Origin: Pseudomonadota bacterium
GTDB taxonomy: Bacteria > Myxococcota_A > UBA9042
NCBI GenBank assembly: GCA_005777155.1
Contig: SXNM01000322.1
Location: 1-33,570, forward strand
Direction: 5' to 3'
DNA: 33,570 nucleotides
Positions within the stretch are counted from its first letter, which is position 1. The number at the start of each line of letters is the position of its first letter. Shown here in pieces: positions 24,156 to 32,703 of the stretch. Made by a program: the position numbers and the translations under genes. Under the pieces are notes generated by a model. It had not been told where the DNA came from and did no database searches. It saw nothing but the letters and a program-made list of their open reading frames with translations.

Positions 24156-25004
24156 TCAGGCTCCGGCGAGCAGCTCCGCCATGCCGACGCGCCCGACGGC
24201 GCCAGCACGGCGCTGAGAGGCCGCGAAGCGCGCTGCTCGGACCGCGCCCACGGCGAACACGGCGCGATCGCGGGCGTCGTGGGTCAGCACGAGGCCCTCG
24301 GCGGGCCAGCCGAAGTGGAGCTCATGGTGGCCCACGATGTCGCCGAGCCGCAGCGCATGCATGCCGATCTCGCCGCGGCTGCGGGCGCCGACGAGCCCCT
24401 GCCTGCCATGGCGCACGACCTCATCCAGCGCTTGCCCGCGCGCGCCGGCGACGGCTCTGGCGATGGCGAGGGCGGTCCCCGATGGCGCGTCCACCTTGTG
24501 ATGGTGGTGCGACTCGACGATCTCGACGTCGGCGTCGACGCCGAGGACGCGGGCAGCGCGGGCGGCGAGGTCGAGCAAGAGTGCGACGCCGATGGAGAAG
24601 TTGGCGGCCTGGAAGACGAGCGTCCGGGCCGCCGCCGCATCGACCGCCGCCTGATCCGCCGCCTCGAGGCCCGTGGTGCCGAGCACCCAGGCGACGCCAC
24701 GGCGGGCGCAGAACTCGGCGTGACCGGCGACCGCGCTGCGGTGGGAGAAGTCGACGAGGACGTCAAGGGGCGCGAGGTCGCCACGGTCGATCGCAGCGTC
24801 GACGGCGAGGAGAGTCTGCGCCGCGGGCTCGCCTTCGACGCCGACGCGACAAGCCAGCGTGAGGTCGGACGCCGCCCCGACCAGGGCGCAGACCTGCTGG
24901 CCCATGCGGCCGCTGGGCCCAACGACGGCGAACCGCAGCCGCTGTTCGCCCCGAGGTGCCTGTGCCGCTGCGTGGGGCTCGGGTCGCGTCGCGTTCGCTG
25001 TCAT
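24156..25004 (-). CDS. dapB: 4-hydroxy-tetrahydrodipicolinate reductase
   Basis: 282 residues; lysine and diaminopimelate pathway, NAD(P)H-dependent reduction giving tetrahydrodipicolinate. 'FAVVGPSGRMGQQV' is the nucleotide-binding loop (G..GRMG), 'VDFSHRSAV' and 'LGTTGLEAAD' are typical, and 'ESHHHHKVDAPSGTA' (164-178) is the DapB signature with catalytic His and Lys. The ATG at 25004 is preferred over GTG at 25010 because AGGGG is eight bases upstream. The N-terminal 20 residues are an extension. It is the last gene of the thiolase-RNase J-EngB-RimI-ThiE cluster, 51 bases after thiE. Confidence 0.93.
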   Translation of the reverse strand: MTANATRPEPHAAAQAPRGEQRLRFAVVGPSGRMGQQVCALVGAASDLTLACRVGVEGEPAAQTLLAVDAAIDRGDLAPLDVLVDFSHRSAVAGHAEFCARRGVAWVLGTTGLEAADQAAVDAAAARTLVFQAANFSIGVALLLDLAARAARVLGVDADVEIVESHHHHKVDAPSGTALAIARAVAGARGQALDEVVRHGRQGLVGARSRGEIGMHALRLGDIVGHHELHFGWPAEGLVLTHDARDRAVFAVGAVRAARFAASQRRAGAVGRVGMAELLAGA

Positions 25005-25055
25005 GGTCACGCCCCTACGCTGCGACGCGCCGCCGCAGCCGACGAGTCAAGCCGC

Positions 25056-25814
25056 TCAGCGCCGCGCAGCCGCAGCGTCGATCCAGGTCGCGACCAACAT
25101 CGACATCTGCAGGGACGCCTTGGAGACGTCATGCGGCGCGCCGCGCGGGCCAAGCCAGCCACCGATGACGGCCATCGACCTCGCGCCAGCCGCCACGATG
25201 ACCTCGATGTCCTCGAGGCCCAGGCCGCCGATGGCGACGACGGGGAGCCGAGTCGCCTGTACCGCCGCGCGCAGCCCGTCCACGCCGACGACAGGGTCGT
25301 GGTTGTCCTTGCCGTCGGTGCGGCGAACGGGCCCAAAGCCGAGGTAGTCCAGGGGCATCGCCGACGCCGCCCGGACCTGATCGACGGTGTGGGTGGACAG
25401 GCCGATGAGGGCTTCGGGGCCGAGGGCGTGGCGCGCGGTGATGGGAGAGACATCGCCCTGGCCGACGTGGGCGCCAAGGCCAGCCCGGCCGATCACCTTC
25501 TGGGCCGCGTTCACTGCGTCGTTGACGACGATTGGCGCCCGCTCGCCGCAGGAGTCGAGCATCTTGCCGAGCAGCGCCGACCACTGCAGGCCGTGGACCG
25601 GCCAAGACTTGGCGCGCAGCTGGACGGCGACGGCGCCGGCGTCGACGGCGGCCCGAGTATACGCCAGCAACAGGTCCGCCTCTTTGCGGGGATCTTCGGG
25701 CAACAGGGGCTGCAGGCGGTCGACGTCGAGGATCGCGTAGATGCCTGACCGCAGCGCGACGCCCGGCGCGCCGAGAGGCGCCCGCTCCAGCTCCTGCGTA
25801 GGCCCGCCTGTCAT
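25056..25814 (-). CDS. thiE: Thiamine phosphate synthase
   Basis: 252 residues; joins HMP-PP and thiazole phosphate to thiamine phosphate, cytoplasmic. TIM-barrel landmarks: 'VAVQLRAKSW' (usual REK replaced by RAK), 'VNDAVNAAQ', 'GAHVGQGDVSP', 'IGLSTHTVDQV', 'DYLGFGPVRRTDGKDN' and 'VVAIGGLG'. The conserved metal Asp pair, the STHT serine and the Lys are all kept, so activity is expected. The ATG at 25814 has AGGAGG four bases upstream and overlaps the rimI stop (ATGA). The much longer frame upstream (to 26108) is antisense-like Arg-rich sequence and rejected. No TPP riboswitch is seen. Confidence 0.88.
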   Translation of the reverse strand: MTGGPTQELERAPLGAPGVALRSGIYAILDVDRLQPLLPEDPRKEADLLLAYTRAAVDAGAVAVQLRAKSWPVHGLQWSALLGKMLDSCGERAPIVVNDAVNAAQKVIGRAGLGAHVGQGDVSPITARHALGPEALIGLSTHTVDQVRAASAMPLDYLGFGPVRRTDGKDNHDPVVGVDGLRAAVQATRLPVVAIGGLGLEDIEVIVAAGARSMAVIGGWLGPRGAPHDVSKASLQMSMLVATWIDAAAARR

Positions 25815-26305
25815 CTGTCCTCCTGCGCCGGTGCGAGCCACGACATCAGCACGGCGTCCTCGCCGTCCGGGGAGTATCGCCGACGCAGCCCGTCGGTGGC
25901 AAAGCCCAGCCGGGCGTAGAGCTGACGGGCGGCTTCGTTGCTCTGCCGCACCTCGAGGGTGGCGATGCGCGCGCCCTCGGCGACGACGCGCGCCAGGATC
26001 GCCTCCACCAGGGCGCGGCCAATCCCGGCCCGCCGCGCCTCGCTGGCCACGACGACCTGGTGGATCTGCAGCTCGCCGACGATGAGCCAGCCGAGCACGG
26101 CGCCGCACAGCCTGCCATCGGCATCGAAGGCGGCGAGGTTGCGGGCGTGGCTTCGCTCCAGCTCGAGGGCGAGCTCACCTGGCGTAAATGGATCGGGCAG
26201 CGCGGCCCGCTGCATGGCCTCCATCGCCACGAGGTCGCCGACCGCTAGCGGCCGCAGCGAGACGCCGGCCAGCGTCGCCGAGGGGGACGCCAGCGGCAGG
26301 CTCAT
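25811..26305 (-). CDS. rimI: Ribosomal protein S18 alanine N-acetyltransferase-like GNAT
   Basis: 164-residue GNAT acetyltransferase. 'ARRAGIGRALVEAIL' is the acetyl-CoA pyrophosphate loop (R..G.G), 'LEVRQSNEAARQLYARLGF' is the RimI signature, and 'RRRYSPDGEDAVLM' near the end fits the YY..GEDA.VM motif of this branch. RimI acetylates the N-terminal Ala of ribosomal protein S18; in some bacteria it works with the TsaD complex. The start overlaps the engB stop (ATGA) and its stop overlaps the thiE start. Confidence 0.85.
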   Translation of the reverse strand: MSLPLASPSATLAGVSLRPLAVGDLVAMEAMQRAALPDPFTPGELALELERSHARNLAAFDADGRLCGAVLGWLIVGELQIHQVVVASEARRAGIGRALVEAILARVVAEGARIATLEVRQSNEAARQLYARLGFATDGLRRRYSPDGEDAVLMSWLAPAQEDR

Positions 26306-27237
26306 CGCCGTCGCCCCGTCCGCGACGACGACGCCCAGGCGCAGAGCCGGTCCCGCAGCGCCTCGACGCCGCTGCCGTCGCTGACGCTGGTCGCGACCGG
26401 CGGCGACGACAGCTCCAGCGCCTTCTGCAAGGCGGCCAGCGTCGCGCCGCGCCCGGTGTGGCTCAGCTTATCGACCTTGGTGATGACGACCTCGAAGGCG
26501 ACGCCTTGTTCGCGGAGCCATGCCAAGAAGCCGAGGGTGTCTTCGTCGGGCGTCCGTCGGGCGTCGAAGAGCAGCAGCACCCGACGCAGCATCGGCCGGC
26601 CGAGGAGGAAGGACTCGATCATCGGCCCAAAGCCCGCCGCCACCGCCGCGCCGGCCGCCGCGTGCCCGTAGCCAGGCAGGTCGCACAGGCGCAGCTCGAC
26701 GCCCTCGAAGCTGCGCACCTCGAAGATGTGGATGCGCTGCGTGCGCCCTGGCGTTCGGCCCGTGCGGGCCAGCTTGCGGCTGCCGCAGAGGGCGTTCAGC
26801 AGTGAGGACTTGCCGACGTTCGAACGTCCGATGAGCGCAAACTCGGGCACGGTGCCTGGCAGCCCCGTCGCCGAGTCGAGCGAGCCCAGGTAGTGGACGG
26901 CGGGGAAGGCGACCGTGCCGCCGCTGCCGAGGCCAGCGATGCCGCGGAGGCGCTCGGCCTTCTTCGCTGGCGCCGGGCCGCCCGTCGGCGCTTTGGGCTT
27001 GGTCGATCGGGCGCCTGCGGTCGCCGTCGCCGCTCTGGCGGGCTTGCCGTCGCGGGGGGCGCTGACGCGGGCACCGCCGGCTGTCGCCGCCGTCGCGCGC
27101 GAGACCCTCGCCTTGGGCGCCTCGACGCTGCGCGCGCCGCGTCGGCCACCGCCGCCGCTGGTCCTGCCCGAGGTGGAGGCCTTGCCGCCCGTGGTCGTGC
27201 GCCCGCCAGTCGGGGGGCGGCCAGTCGTGTCGCGCAT
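26302..27237 (-). CDS. engB: Ribosome biogenesis GTP-binding protein EngB/YsxC with long disordered N-terminus
   Basis: 311 residues. The GTPase core has G1 'GRSNVGKSS' (137-145), G2 'RTPGRTQ', G3 'DLPGYG' (186-191), G4 'TKVD' and G5 'SVSDGSG'. EngB acts in 50S subunit assembly. The usual protein is about 200 residues; here about 105 residues of Gly, Thr, Ala, Arg and Lys precede it, with only weak support from neighbouring conserved sequence. The long start is kept because the ATG at 27237 overlaps the RNase J stop (TGATG) and there is no internal ATG before the core; an internal start at a GTG or TTG cannot be ruled out. Confidence 0.88.
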   Translation of the reverse strand: MRDTTGRPPTGGRTTTGGKASTSGRTSGGGGRRGARSVEAPKARVSRATAATAGGARVSAPRDGKPARAATATAGARSTKPKAPTGGPAPAKKAERLRGIAGLGSGGTVAFPAVHYLGSLDSATGLPGTVPEFALIGRSNVGKSSLLNALCGSRKLARTGRTPGRTQRIHIFEVRSFEGVELRLCDLPGYGHAAAGAAVAAGFGPMIESFLLGRPMLRRVLLLFDARRTPDEDTLGFLAWLREQGVAFEVVITKVDKLSHTGRGATLAALQKALELSSPPVATSVSDGSGVEALRDRLCAWASSSRTGRRR

Positions 27238-28892
27238 CAGGCCCCTACCCGCAGCAGGTGCGCCATCACCGTCGTGCGCTTGTCGAGCCGCCGCTTGAAG
27301 GCCCGCTTCGCCGACGACGCCAGCTCAGCCTCGAGGTCGCTGTCGGCGAGGCCGTTGCGCGCCATCGTCTGCAGCCAGATCTCGAGCTCAGCGCGGATCT
27401 CCTCGACGATGCGCCCCTGGTCAGTGAACAGGCCGCGCGCGCTCAGCCGCACGCTGGCCCTGCCCGCCTGCAGCACGCCCGTCACGGCCACGGCGCCGCC
27501 AAAGGCCATGTTGACGCGCTCGTCGACGCCGAGGCTCTGCATGGTGCCGAGTCGATCGTTGTCGACGATCCAGGGCTCACCGGTGACCTCGCCGACTTTG
27601 CACGGCCCGTGCGTGGGGTCGACCTCGATGACGTCGCCGTTGGTGGCGATGGTCGACACTTGGGCGCCGACGCCGCGGGCGATCTCGGCGTGCTTCTGCA
27701 TGAAGGGGTACACGCCGTGGACGGGCATGAAGAAGCGCGGTCGCACGGCCTCCAGTAGCCAGCACAGCTCGCCAGCGGCGGCGTGGCCGGAGGCGTGGAT
27801 CGGCCAGGGGTCGTCGCGGTGGACCACGTGGACGCCACGGCGGCTGAGGCTGTCGATCATTGCGAAGATCGCGCGCTCGTTGCCCGGAATCTTGCGCGCC
27901 GAGAGCAGCACAGTGTCGCCCTTGCGCGCCCGCACCGTCGGGTGGCTGCCATCGGCGATGCGAAAGAGCGCCGCCCGCGGTTCGCCCTGCGAGCCGGTGC
28001 AGAGGACGCAGACCTCGTCGTCCTCGTAGCGATCGAGGTGCTTCGGATCGACGATGATCTCTTCGGGAAAGGTCAAGCCACCCCAGGCGCGGCAGGCGTC
28101 GAGGTAACGGTGCAGCGAGCGACCGGCCAACGCCACCTTGCGCCCCTGCGCCTTGGCCGCCGTCATCGCCGCGTGCAAGCGGTAGAGGTTCGACGAGAAC
28201 AGGCCGATCAGCACCCGCCCAGGCGCCGCCGCCATCGCCGCGGCCAGCCCCGCCGCGACCTCGGTCTCCTGGCGCGAGAAGCCCGGCACCTCGGCGTTGG
28301 TCGAGTCCGAGAGCATGAGCAAGACGCCCTCGTCGCCAAACGCCCGGAACCCCTCGATGTCGAAGCGTGTCCCGCAGGGCAGCCCCTCGTCGCGCTTCCA
28401 GTCGCCGGTAAAAAGCAGGTTGCCGACCGGCGTGCGAATGGCCAGCGACACGCAGTCCGGGATCGAGTGCGTGACCCGCAGGAACGAGAACTCGAGCCCG
28501 CCAATCCGGAGCCGCTTGCCAGGGCCTATCTCGCGGAGGTCGAGGTCGAAGTTGCCGCGCCCCTTGGCCTTCTCGGCAAGCAGCGCCAGCGTAAAGCGGG
28601 TGCCGTACACCGGAACGCCGAGGCGGGTCGCGACCCACGGCACCGCGCCGAGGTGATCCTCATGGCCGTGGGTCAGGACGATGGCGCGGATCCGGCTCGC
28701 CAGGCGGTCCAGCAGGCCGAGGGACGGCAGGATCAGGTCGGCGCCCGGCTGGCGATCGTCGGCGAACATCACGCCACAGTCGAGCAAGACGAGGTCCTCG
28801 CCCAGCCCGAGCAGCATGTTGTTCATGCCAATGACGCCGACGCCACCGAGGGGCGCGAGCAAGAGGCGGTCCGGACTCGATGGCAGCGGCAA
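27237..28892 (-). CDS. rnj: Ribonuclease J
   Basis: 551 residues; metallo-beta-lactamase/beta-CASP RNase with 5'-3' exo- and endonuclease activity in mRNA decay and rRNA maturation. The zinc motif THGHEDH (His75, His77, Asp79, His80) and 'FTGDWKRDEGLPCG' follow; the beta-CASP part has 'LMLSDSTNAEVPGFSRQE', 'CTGSQGEPRAALFRIADG' and 'ARKIPGNERAIFAMID'. 'MPVHGVYPFMQKHAEIA' supplies the C-terminal metal His. The start is TTG at 28892 with AGGGGG upstream, only nine bases after the thiolase stop; no better ATG exists upstream of the conserved core. It ends on TGATG with engB. Confidence 0.92.
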   Translation of the reverse strand: MPLPSSPDRLLLAPLGGVGVIGMNNMLLGLGEDLVLLDCGVMFADDRQPGADLILPSLGLLDRLASRIRAIVLTHGHEDHLGAVPWVATRLGVPVYGTRFTLALLAEKAKGRGNFDLDLREIGPGKRLRIGGLEFSFLRVTHSIPDCVSLAIRTPVGNLLFTGDWKRDEGLPCGTRFDIEGFRAFGDEGVLLMLSDSTNAEVPGFSRQETEVAAGLAAAMAAAPGRVLIGLFSSNLYRLHAAMTAAKAQGRKVALAGRSLHRYLDACRAWGGLTFPEEIIVDPKHLDRYEDDEVCVLCTGSQGEPRAALFRIADGSHPTVRARKGDTVLLSARKIPGNERAIFAMIDSLSRRGVHVVHRDDPWPIHASGHAAAGELCWLLEAVRPRFFMPVHGVYPFMQKHAEIARGVGAQVSTIATNGDVIEVDPTHGPCKVGEVTGEPWIVDNDRLGTMQSLGVDERVNMAFGGAVAVTGVLQAGRASVRLSARGLFTDQGRIVEEIRAELEIWLQTMARNGLADSDLEAELASSAKRAFKRRLDKRTTVMAHLLRVGA

Positions 28893-28901
28893 CGGAGCCC
28901 C

Positions 28902-30110
28902 CTACAGTCCTTGCAGCGCGATAGCGATGCCCTGACCGCCGCCGATGCAGGCGCTGCCGATGGCCCGGCGCCCCCCGCCGATACGGCCCCTGTGCAGCTG
29001 CCAAGCCTGATGGACGCTGATGCGCGTCCCGCTGGCGCCGAGCGGATGGCCGACGGCGATGGCGCCGCCGCGTCGGTTGAGGACCACCGGATCGACGCCG
29101 AGGGCCGCCGCCACGGCGAGGACCTGGGGCGCGAAGGCCTCGTTGACCTCGAGGTCGTCGACGTCGCCCAGCGCCCAGCCGGTCACGCTCAGCAGCTTCT
29201 GAATCGCCGGCACCGGCCCGATGCCCATGATGGTCGGGTCGCAGCCCACCGCCGAGAAGCCCACCACCTGCGCCAGCGCGGGCCAGCCCATCGCCGCGGC
29301 GCGCGCGGCCGTCGTCACCAGCACCGTAGCGGCGCCATCGACGATGCCCGAAGCGGTGCCGGCCGTGACGCAGCCGTCCTTCTCGAAGACCGCCGGCAGT
29401 TTGGCGAGCCCCTCTGCCGTCGTCTCGGGCCGCGGGTGCTCGTCGCGCGCCACGATCTTGTCGCCGCGCTTGTTGGGGATGACCACCGGCGCCAGCTCGT
29501 CCTCGAAGGCGCCGGCCGCCAGCGCCTCTTGCGCCCGCTGCTGCGAACGCAGCGCGTAGGCGTCGCAGTCGGCGCGGCTGATGCTGTACTGCCGGGCCAG
29601 CTTCTCGGCCGTATTGGCCATCGCCATGCCGGTCTGCGAGTCGGTCAGGCAGCTCCACAGGGTGTCTTCGAAGGGCGCAGGGCTGCCGAACTTGAGGCCA
29701 AAGCGCGCGCCGCGGACGACGTGGGGCGCTTGGCTCATGGACTCACTGCCGCCAGCCAGCACGACCTCGGCCAAGCCCAGCTCGATCGCCACCACGGCCT
29801 GCGCGATCGCCTCAAAGCCCGAGCCACAGAGCCGATTCAGCGTCAGCGCCGGCGCAGCGACGGGCGCTCCGGCGCGGAGCCCGACGTGTCGAGCCATGTA
29901 GATGGCGTCGGCCGAGGTCTGCAGCACGTTGCCGAGGTACAGCGCGTCGACGACGCCGGGGTCGGCCTGCACGCCGGCCAGCGTTGCCTTGGCGGCGGAC
30001 ACCGCGAGGTCTGTGGCGGTGAGATCTTTGAGGGCGCCGCCAAATCCGCCAAATGGGGTCCGCTTGCCGGAGACCAGGACGATCTGCTTGTGTGGGGCCA
30101 GCGCAGACAT
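28902..30110 (-). CDS. Acetyl-CoA acetyltransferase (thiolase)
   Basis: 402-residue thiolase. Acyl-enzyme Cys95 in 'NRLCGSGFEA', His355 in 'AIAVGHPLGASGTRI' and Cys388 in 'CIGGGQGIA' form the active site; 'NEAFAPQVLA' is also conserved. Length and motifs fit biosynthetic/degradative acetyl-CoA C-acetyltransferases, which interconvert two acetyl-CoA and acetoacetyl-CoA (or shorten beta-ketoacyl-CoA). Which of these it does cannot be told. The ATG at 30110 has AGGAGG five bases upstream, making the longer Arg/Pro-rich frame unlikely. First gene of the leftward cluster; a promoter should lie in the 143 bases up to the FtsB-like gene. Confidence 0.9.
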   Translation of the reverse strand: MSALAPHKQIVLVSGKRTPFGGFGGALKDLTATDLAVSAAKATLAGVQADPGVVDALYLGNVLQTSADAIYMARHVGLRAGAPVAAPALTLNRLCGSGFEAIAQAVVAIELGLAEVVLAGGSESMSQAPHVVRGARFGLKFGSPAPFEDTLWSCLTDSQTGMAMANTAEKLARQYSISRADCDAYALRSQQRAQEALAAGAFEDELAPVVIPNKRGDKIVARDEHPRPETTAEGLAKLPAVFEKDGCVTAGTASGIVDGAATVLVTTAARAAAMGWPALAQVVGFSAVGCDPTIMGIGPVPAIQKLLSVTGWALGDVDDLEVNEAFAPQVLAVAAALGVDPVVLNRRGGAIAVGHPLGASGTRISVHQAWQLHRGRIGGGRRAIGSACIGGGQGIAIALQGL

Positions 30111-30253
30111 ATTCGCCTCCTGCCGCGGGAAACGGGGCCTTCGCGGCCGCGGCGTTCTAGGTGAGCGGCGCCGAACCTGCAAGCGTGAGCGGCGGACCAG
30201 TTCGGAATGGCGTCGATCAGGTCGGCGCGGCGACCGGTGGCGATGTCGCAGCG

Positions 30254-30694
30254 TCAGCGCAGCAAGTAGACGCGCTCGGACTTGCCCAGCATCTGCAGCT
30301 CGCGCCGAATGGCGTCGACGCGGACATCGGCGCGGGTCTGCAAGGCGGTCAACTCGGCCTGCAGCGCCTCACTCCGGGCCCGCTCGGCGTCACGGCGCTC
30401 CAACACGCCGCGCAGCTCGGTCTGCAGCGCGGAGTGGTCGCTCGGGCGCCCGGTGGCGTGGTGCAGGCCAAACGAGGCGACAGCGCCCCAAGCCAGCAGG
30501 GCCGCGATCGCCAAGGCGCGGAGGACGCGGCGCACCAGCGAGGGCCGAGGCAGGTAGCGCCGGACGGGTTCGGGCAAGTGATTGAGCGCCGTGCGGCCGG
30601 CGCGATCGAGGCTGTCAGACCAGACTTCGCCGAGATCGCGGCGGTGCCGCAGTCGGCGATTGGTCGGGCGGCTCTTGGGCAACAGACGGGACAT
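30254..30694 (-). CDS. FtsB/DivIC-like septum formation initiator protein
   Basis: 146 residues. An Arg-rich cytoplasmic N-terminus of about 57 residues leads to one membrane helix (about 58-77, 'RALAIAALLAWGAVASFGLH'), followed by a coiled coil of Leu/Gln/Glu heptads ('SEALQAELTALQTRADVR') and the end 'RRELQMLGKSERVYLLR'. This helix-coil-'E...L.MVGP.E.V.L' build is that of FtsB/DivIC, which link FtsL and FtsQ in the divisome. The N-terminal extension is longer than usual. The ATG at 30694 has GGAGG upstream. Family placement is by architecture. Confidence 0.65.
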   Translation of the reverse strand: MSRLLPKSRPTNRRLRHRRDLGEVWSDSLDRAGRTALNHLPEPVRRYLPRPSLVRRVLRALAIAALLAWGAVASFGLHHATGRPSDHSALQTELRGVLERRDAERARSEALQAELTALQTRADVRVDAIRRELQMLGKSERVYLLR

Positions 30695-30724
30695 GAGCGC
30701 GCCTCCGGACCCTGTGGCCCGGCG

Positions 30725-30788
30725 CGATCGTGCCCAACTGCGATCGGTTGTCGAGAAAATCGCGATCGCGCGATCGTGGTCGCGATCG
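30725..30788. repeat. Cluster of five CGATCG palindromes upstream of the FtsB-like gene
   Basis: CGATCG occurs at 30725, 30741, 30763, 30771 and 30783, the last three within TCGCGATCGCGCGATCGTGG-type overlapping palindromes. It lies in the gap between the kinase gene stop and the FtsB-like start. Could be a protein-binding site or chance enrichment of a short GC-rich word. Confidence 0.45.
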
Positions 30789-30825
30789 TGGTTGGCGAGG
30801 GCCGTGAACCGGCTCTGGGTGCGGC

Positions 30826-32703
30826 CTAGGCGTCGGCCGGGGCGGCGACGATCGACGCGCCATTCGGCTCGGCGCCCGGTGGCGTTGGCGCTGTCGTGGG
30901 CGGCCCTTGCCTTGGAAACCGGACATGAAAGGTCGCGCCGCCTCCCGGCGTGTCCTCGTAGCTGACGCCGCCGCCGTGAGACTCGGCGAAGCGCGCGACC
31001 ATCGCCAGGCCGAGCCCCGAGCCGTCCTTCTTGCCGTGGGTGGCGAAGGCCTCGAACATTCGGGCCTGGAAGTCTGCGGGCACGCCCGGCCCATTATCGA
31101 TGAACGAAAAGACCAGCTCATCACCCTCGCGGCCGATGCGCAGCGTAAAGTGGCTCTTGCCGCGCCCCGGCTCCTGCGCTGCCATCGCCTCACGGGCGTT
31201 GCGGGCGAGGTTTTGCACCACTCGTAGCAGCTTGAAGGCGTCGAGGCGGGCCATGCCGCGCTCCAGCGCCTCGACCTCTACCACGACCTCCGTGTCGAGG
31301 AAGACCTGCCGCACCAGCTCCTCGGCCTCCTGGGCGAACTCCGCGAGCATGACCTTCTGCACCAGGAGCTCGCGGGTTCCACGGGCGAACTCCACGACCT
31401 CCTTTGACATCTGCACGACCCGATCGAGCTGCTTCAGGGCGGCGGCGGCCAGGCGTTCGCGTTGGTCGGGATCGGGGTGCTTGGCCATCATCTGAACGTA
31501 GCCGCTGGCGATCGTCATCGGTGTCTTGAAGTCGTGCAGCACCATCGAGAGCGCGCTGCCGAGCGACGCGAGCCGGCCCTGCTGCTCCTGCTGTTCGCGG
31601 GCCCGCAACCGCTGCAAGATCCGGGCGACGTTGCCGCCAACGAGGCTAATCATCTGCTGATCCTGCGGATCGAAGCAGGCGCTCAGCGCGTGACGCCCGT
31701 AGAGCCCGATTGCGCCGAGCATCTCGCCGTCCTCGGTCACCATCGCCACCGTCAAGCCGGTGTCAGGGACGAAGGCGAAGCCCTCTTCAGCGGCCAGGTC
31801 GTCGTGTCGCTCGAGTTGCGGTCTACAGATCGGGTGCAGGCCAGCGCGGTCGCGCAGCACGAGGCGCAAGTAGCCGTCGACCTCAGGCCGCCGCAGGCGC
31901 TGCATCGTGGCGTCAGGCTCGCCGCTGAGGCGAAAACACTGGACGCCCTTGCCGTGGAGGAGGCTGATCTGGATGACGTCGCACGGCAGCGCCCGCTGCA
32001 GCTCGCCGAGCACAAGCTCGCTGACGCCCTCGATGGTGTCGCGGACCATCGCGTCGCGCTCGATCGCGAAGAGCATCTGGATCTCGCGAATGTACTCGTC
32101 GAGCTCCTGGTTGGCCTGCTGCAGCTGCAGGTTGCGGTGAGTGAGGCTGAAGGTCAGCTTCGAATTCACGATGGAGATCGCCGCCATCGCCATGATGTGG
32201 CGCATCATCTGCTGATCATCGACCGTGAAGTAGCCGGAGCTTTTGTTGATGGCTTGGGCGACAGCGATGATCTTGCCGTCGCTCTGCCGCACCGGCTGGC
32301 ACAGCATGGAGGTCGTGCGGTAGCCGTGCAGCCGGTCCCAGGTCGGATCAAATCGCGGATCTTCATACACATCGCGCAGATTGAGCTCGCGCCCCCGCTC
32401 CGCGACCCAGCCTGCGATGCCCTCGCCGATGGGCAGCTCGATCTCTTGGGAGCCCTCGGCGACGACGCTGCGCAGGGTCTTGCCGTCGTCGCTGACCAGA
32501 TAGAGCGTCGAGCGATCGGCGCCGATCAGCTCGGACAGGCCGGACATGATGATGCCGATGAGCTCCCGCTCGCCGAGCGACTGCGAGAGGTTGCGGGCGA
32601 TGTGCAGCACGACGCCGAGCCGACCATCCTTTACGGCGGTCCGTGCCAAGAATTCGCCGGTATGCGTCAGCCCGCTCTGCTCTCGGTCCTTGCGACTGCT
32701 CAC
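30826..32703 (-). CDS. GAF-GAF sensor histidine kinase
   Basis: 625-residue cytoplasmic sensor kinase, no membrane helix seen. First GAF domain at about 25-180 ('IGADRSTLYLVSDDGKTLRS', 'ELPIGEGIAGWVAERGRELN', 'YRTTSMLCQPVRQSDGKIIA'), a short coiled coil 185-215, second GAF-like domain at about 220-365, then HisKA with phospho-acceptor His390 in 'MVLHDFKTPM'. The ATPase domain has N502 in 'NLARNAREAM', 'DNGPGVP' (536-542) and 'GSGLGLAMV' (561-569). GTG at 32703 was chosen because GGAGGGG lies four bases upstream and the more distal ATG is within Arg-rich sequence. No response regulator is adjacent, so the target is unknown. The Pro/Ala tail is disordered. Confidence 0.88.
   Translation of the reverse strand: MSSRKDREQSGLTHTGEFLARTAVKDGRLGVVLHIARNLSQSLGERELIGIIMSGLSELIGADRSTLYLVSDDGKTLRSVVAEGSQEIELPIGEGIAGWVAERGRELNLRDVYEDPRFDPTWDRLHGYRTTSMLCQPVRQSDGKIIAVAQAINKSSGYFTVDDQQMMRHIMAMAAISIVNSKLTFSLTHRNLQLQQANQELDEYIREIQMLFAIERDAMVRDTIEGVSELVLGELQRALPCDVIQISLLHGKGVQCFRLSGEPDATMQRLRRPEVDGYLRLVLRDRAGLHPICRPQLERHDDLAAEEGFAFVPDTGLTVAMVTEDGEMLGAIGLYGRHALSACFDPQDQQMISLVGGNVARILQRLRAREQQEQQGRLASLGSALSMVLHDFKTPMTIASGYVQMMAKHPDPDQRERLAAAALKQLDRVVQMSKEVVEFARGTRELLVQKVMLAEFAQEAEELVRQVFLDTEVVVEVEALERGMARLDAFKLLRVVQNLARNAREAMAAQEPGRGKSHFTLRIGREGDELVFSFIDNGPGVPADFQARMFEAFATHGKKDGSGLGLAMVARFAESHGGGVSYEDTPGGGATFHVRFPRQGPPTTAPTPPGAEPNGASIVAAPADA

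Noticed and set aside
25815-26108. 98-codon upstream extension of thiE
   Set aside because: Arg/Gly/Ala-rich antisense-style sequence overlapping rimI; the ATG at 25814 has a strong ribosome site.
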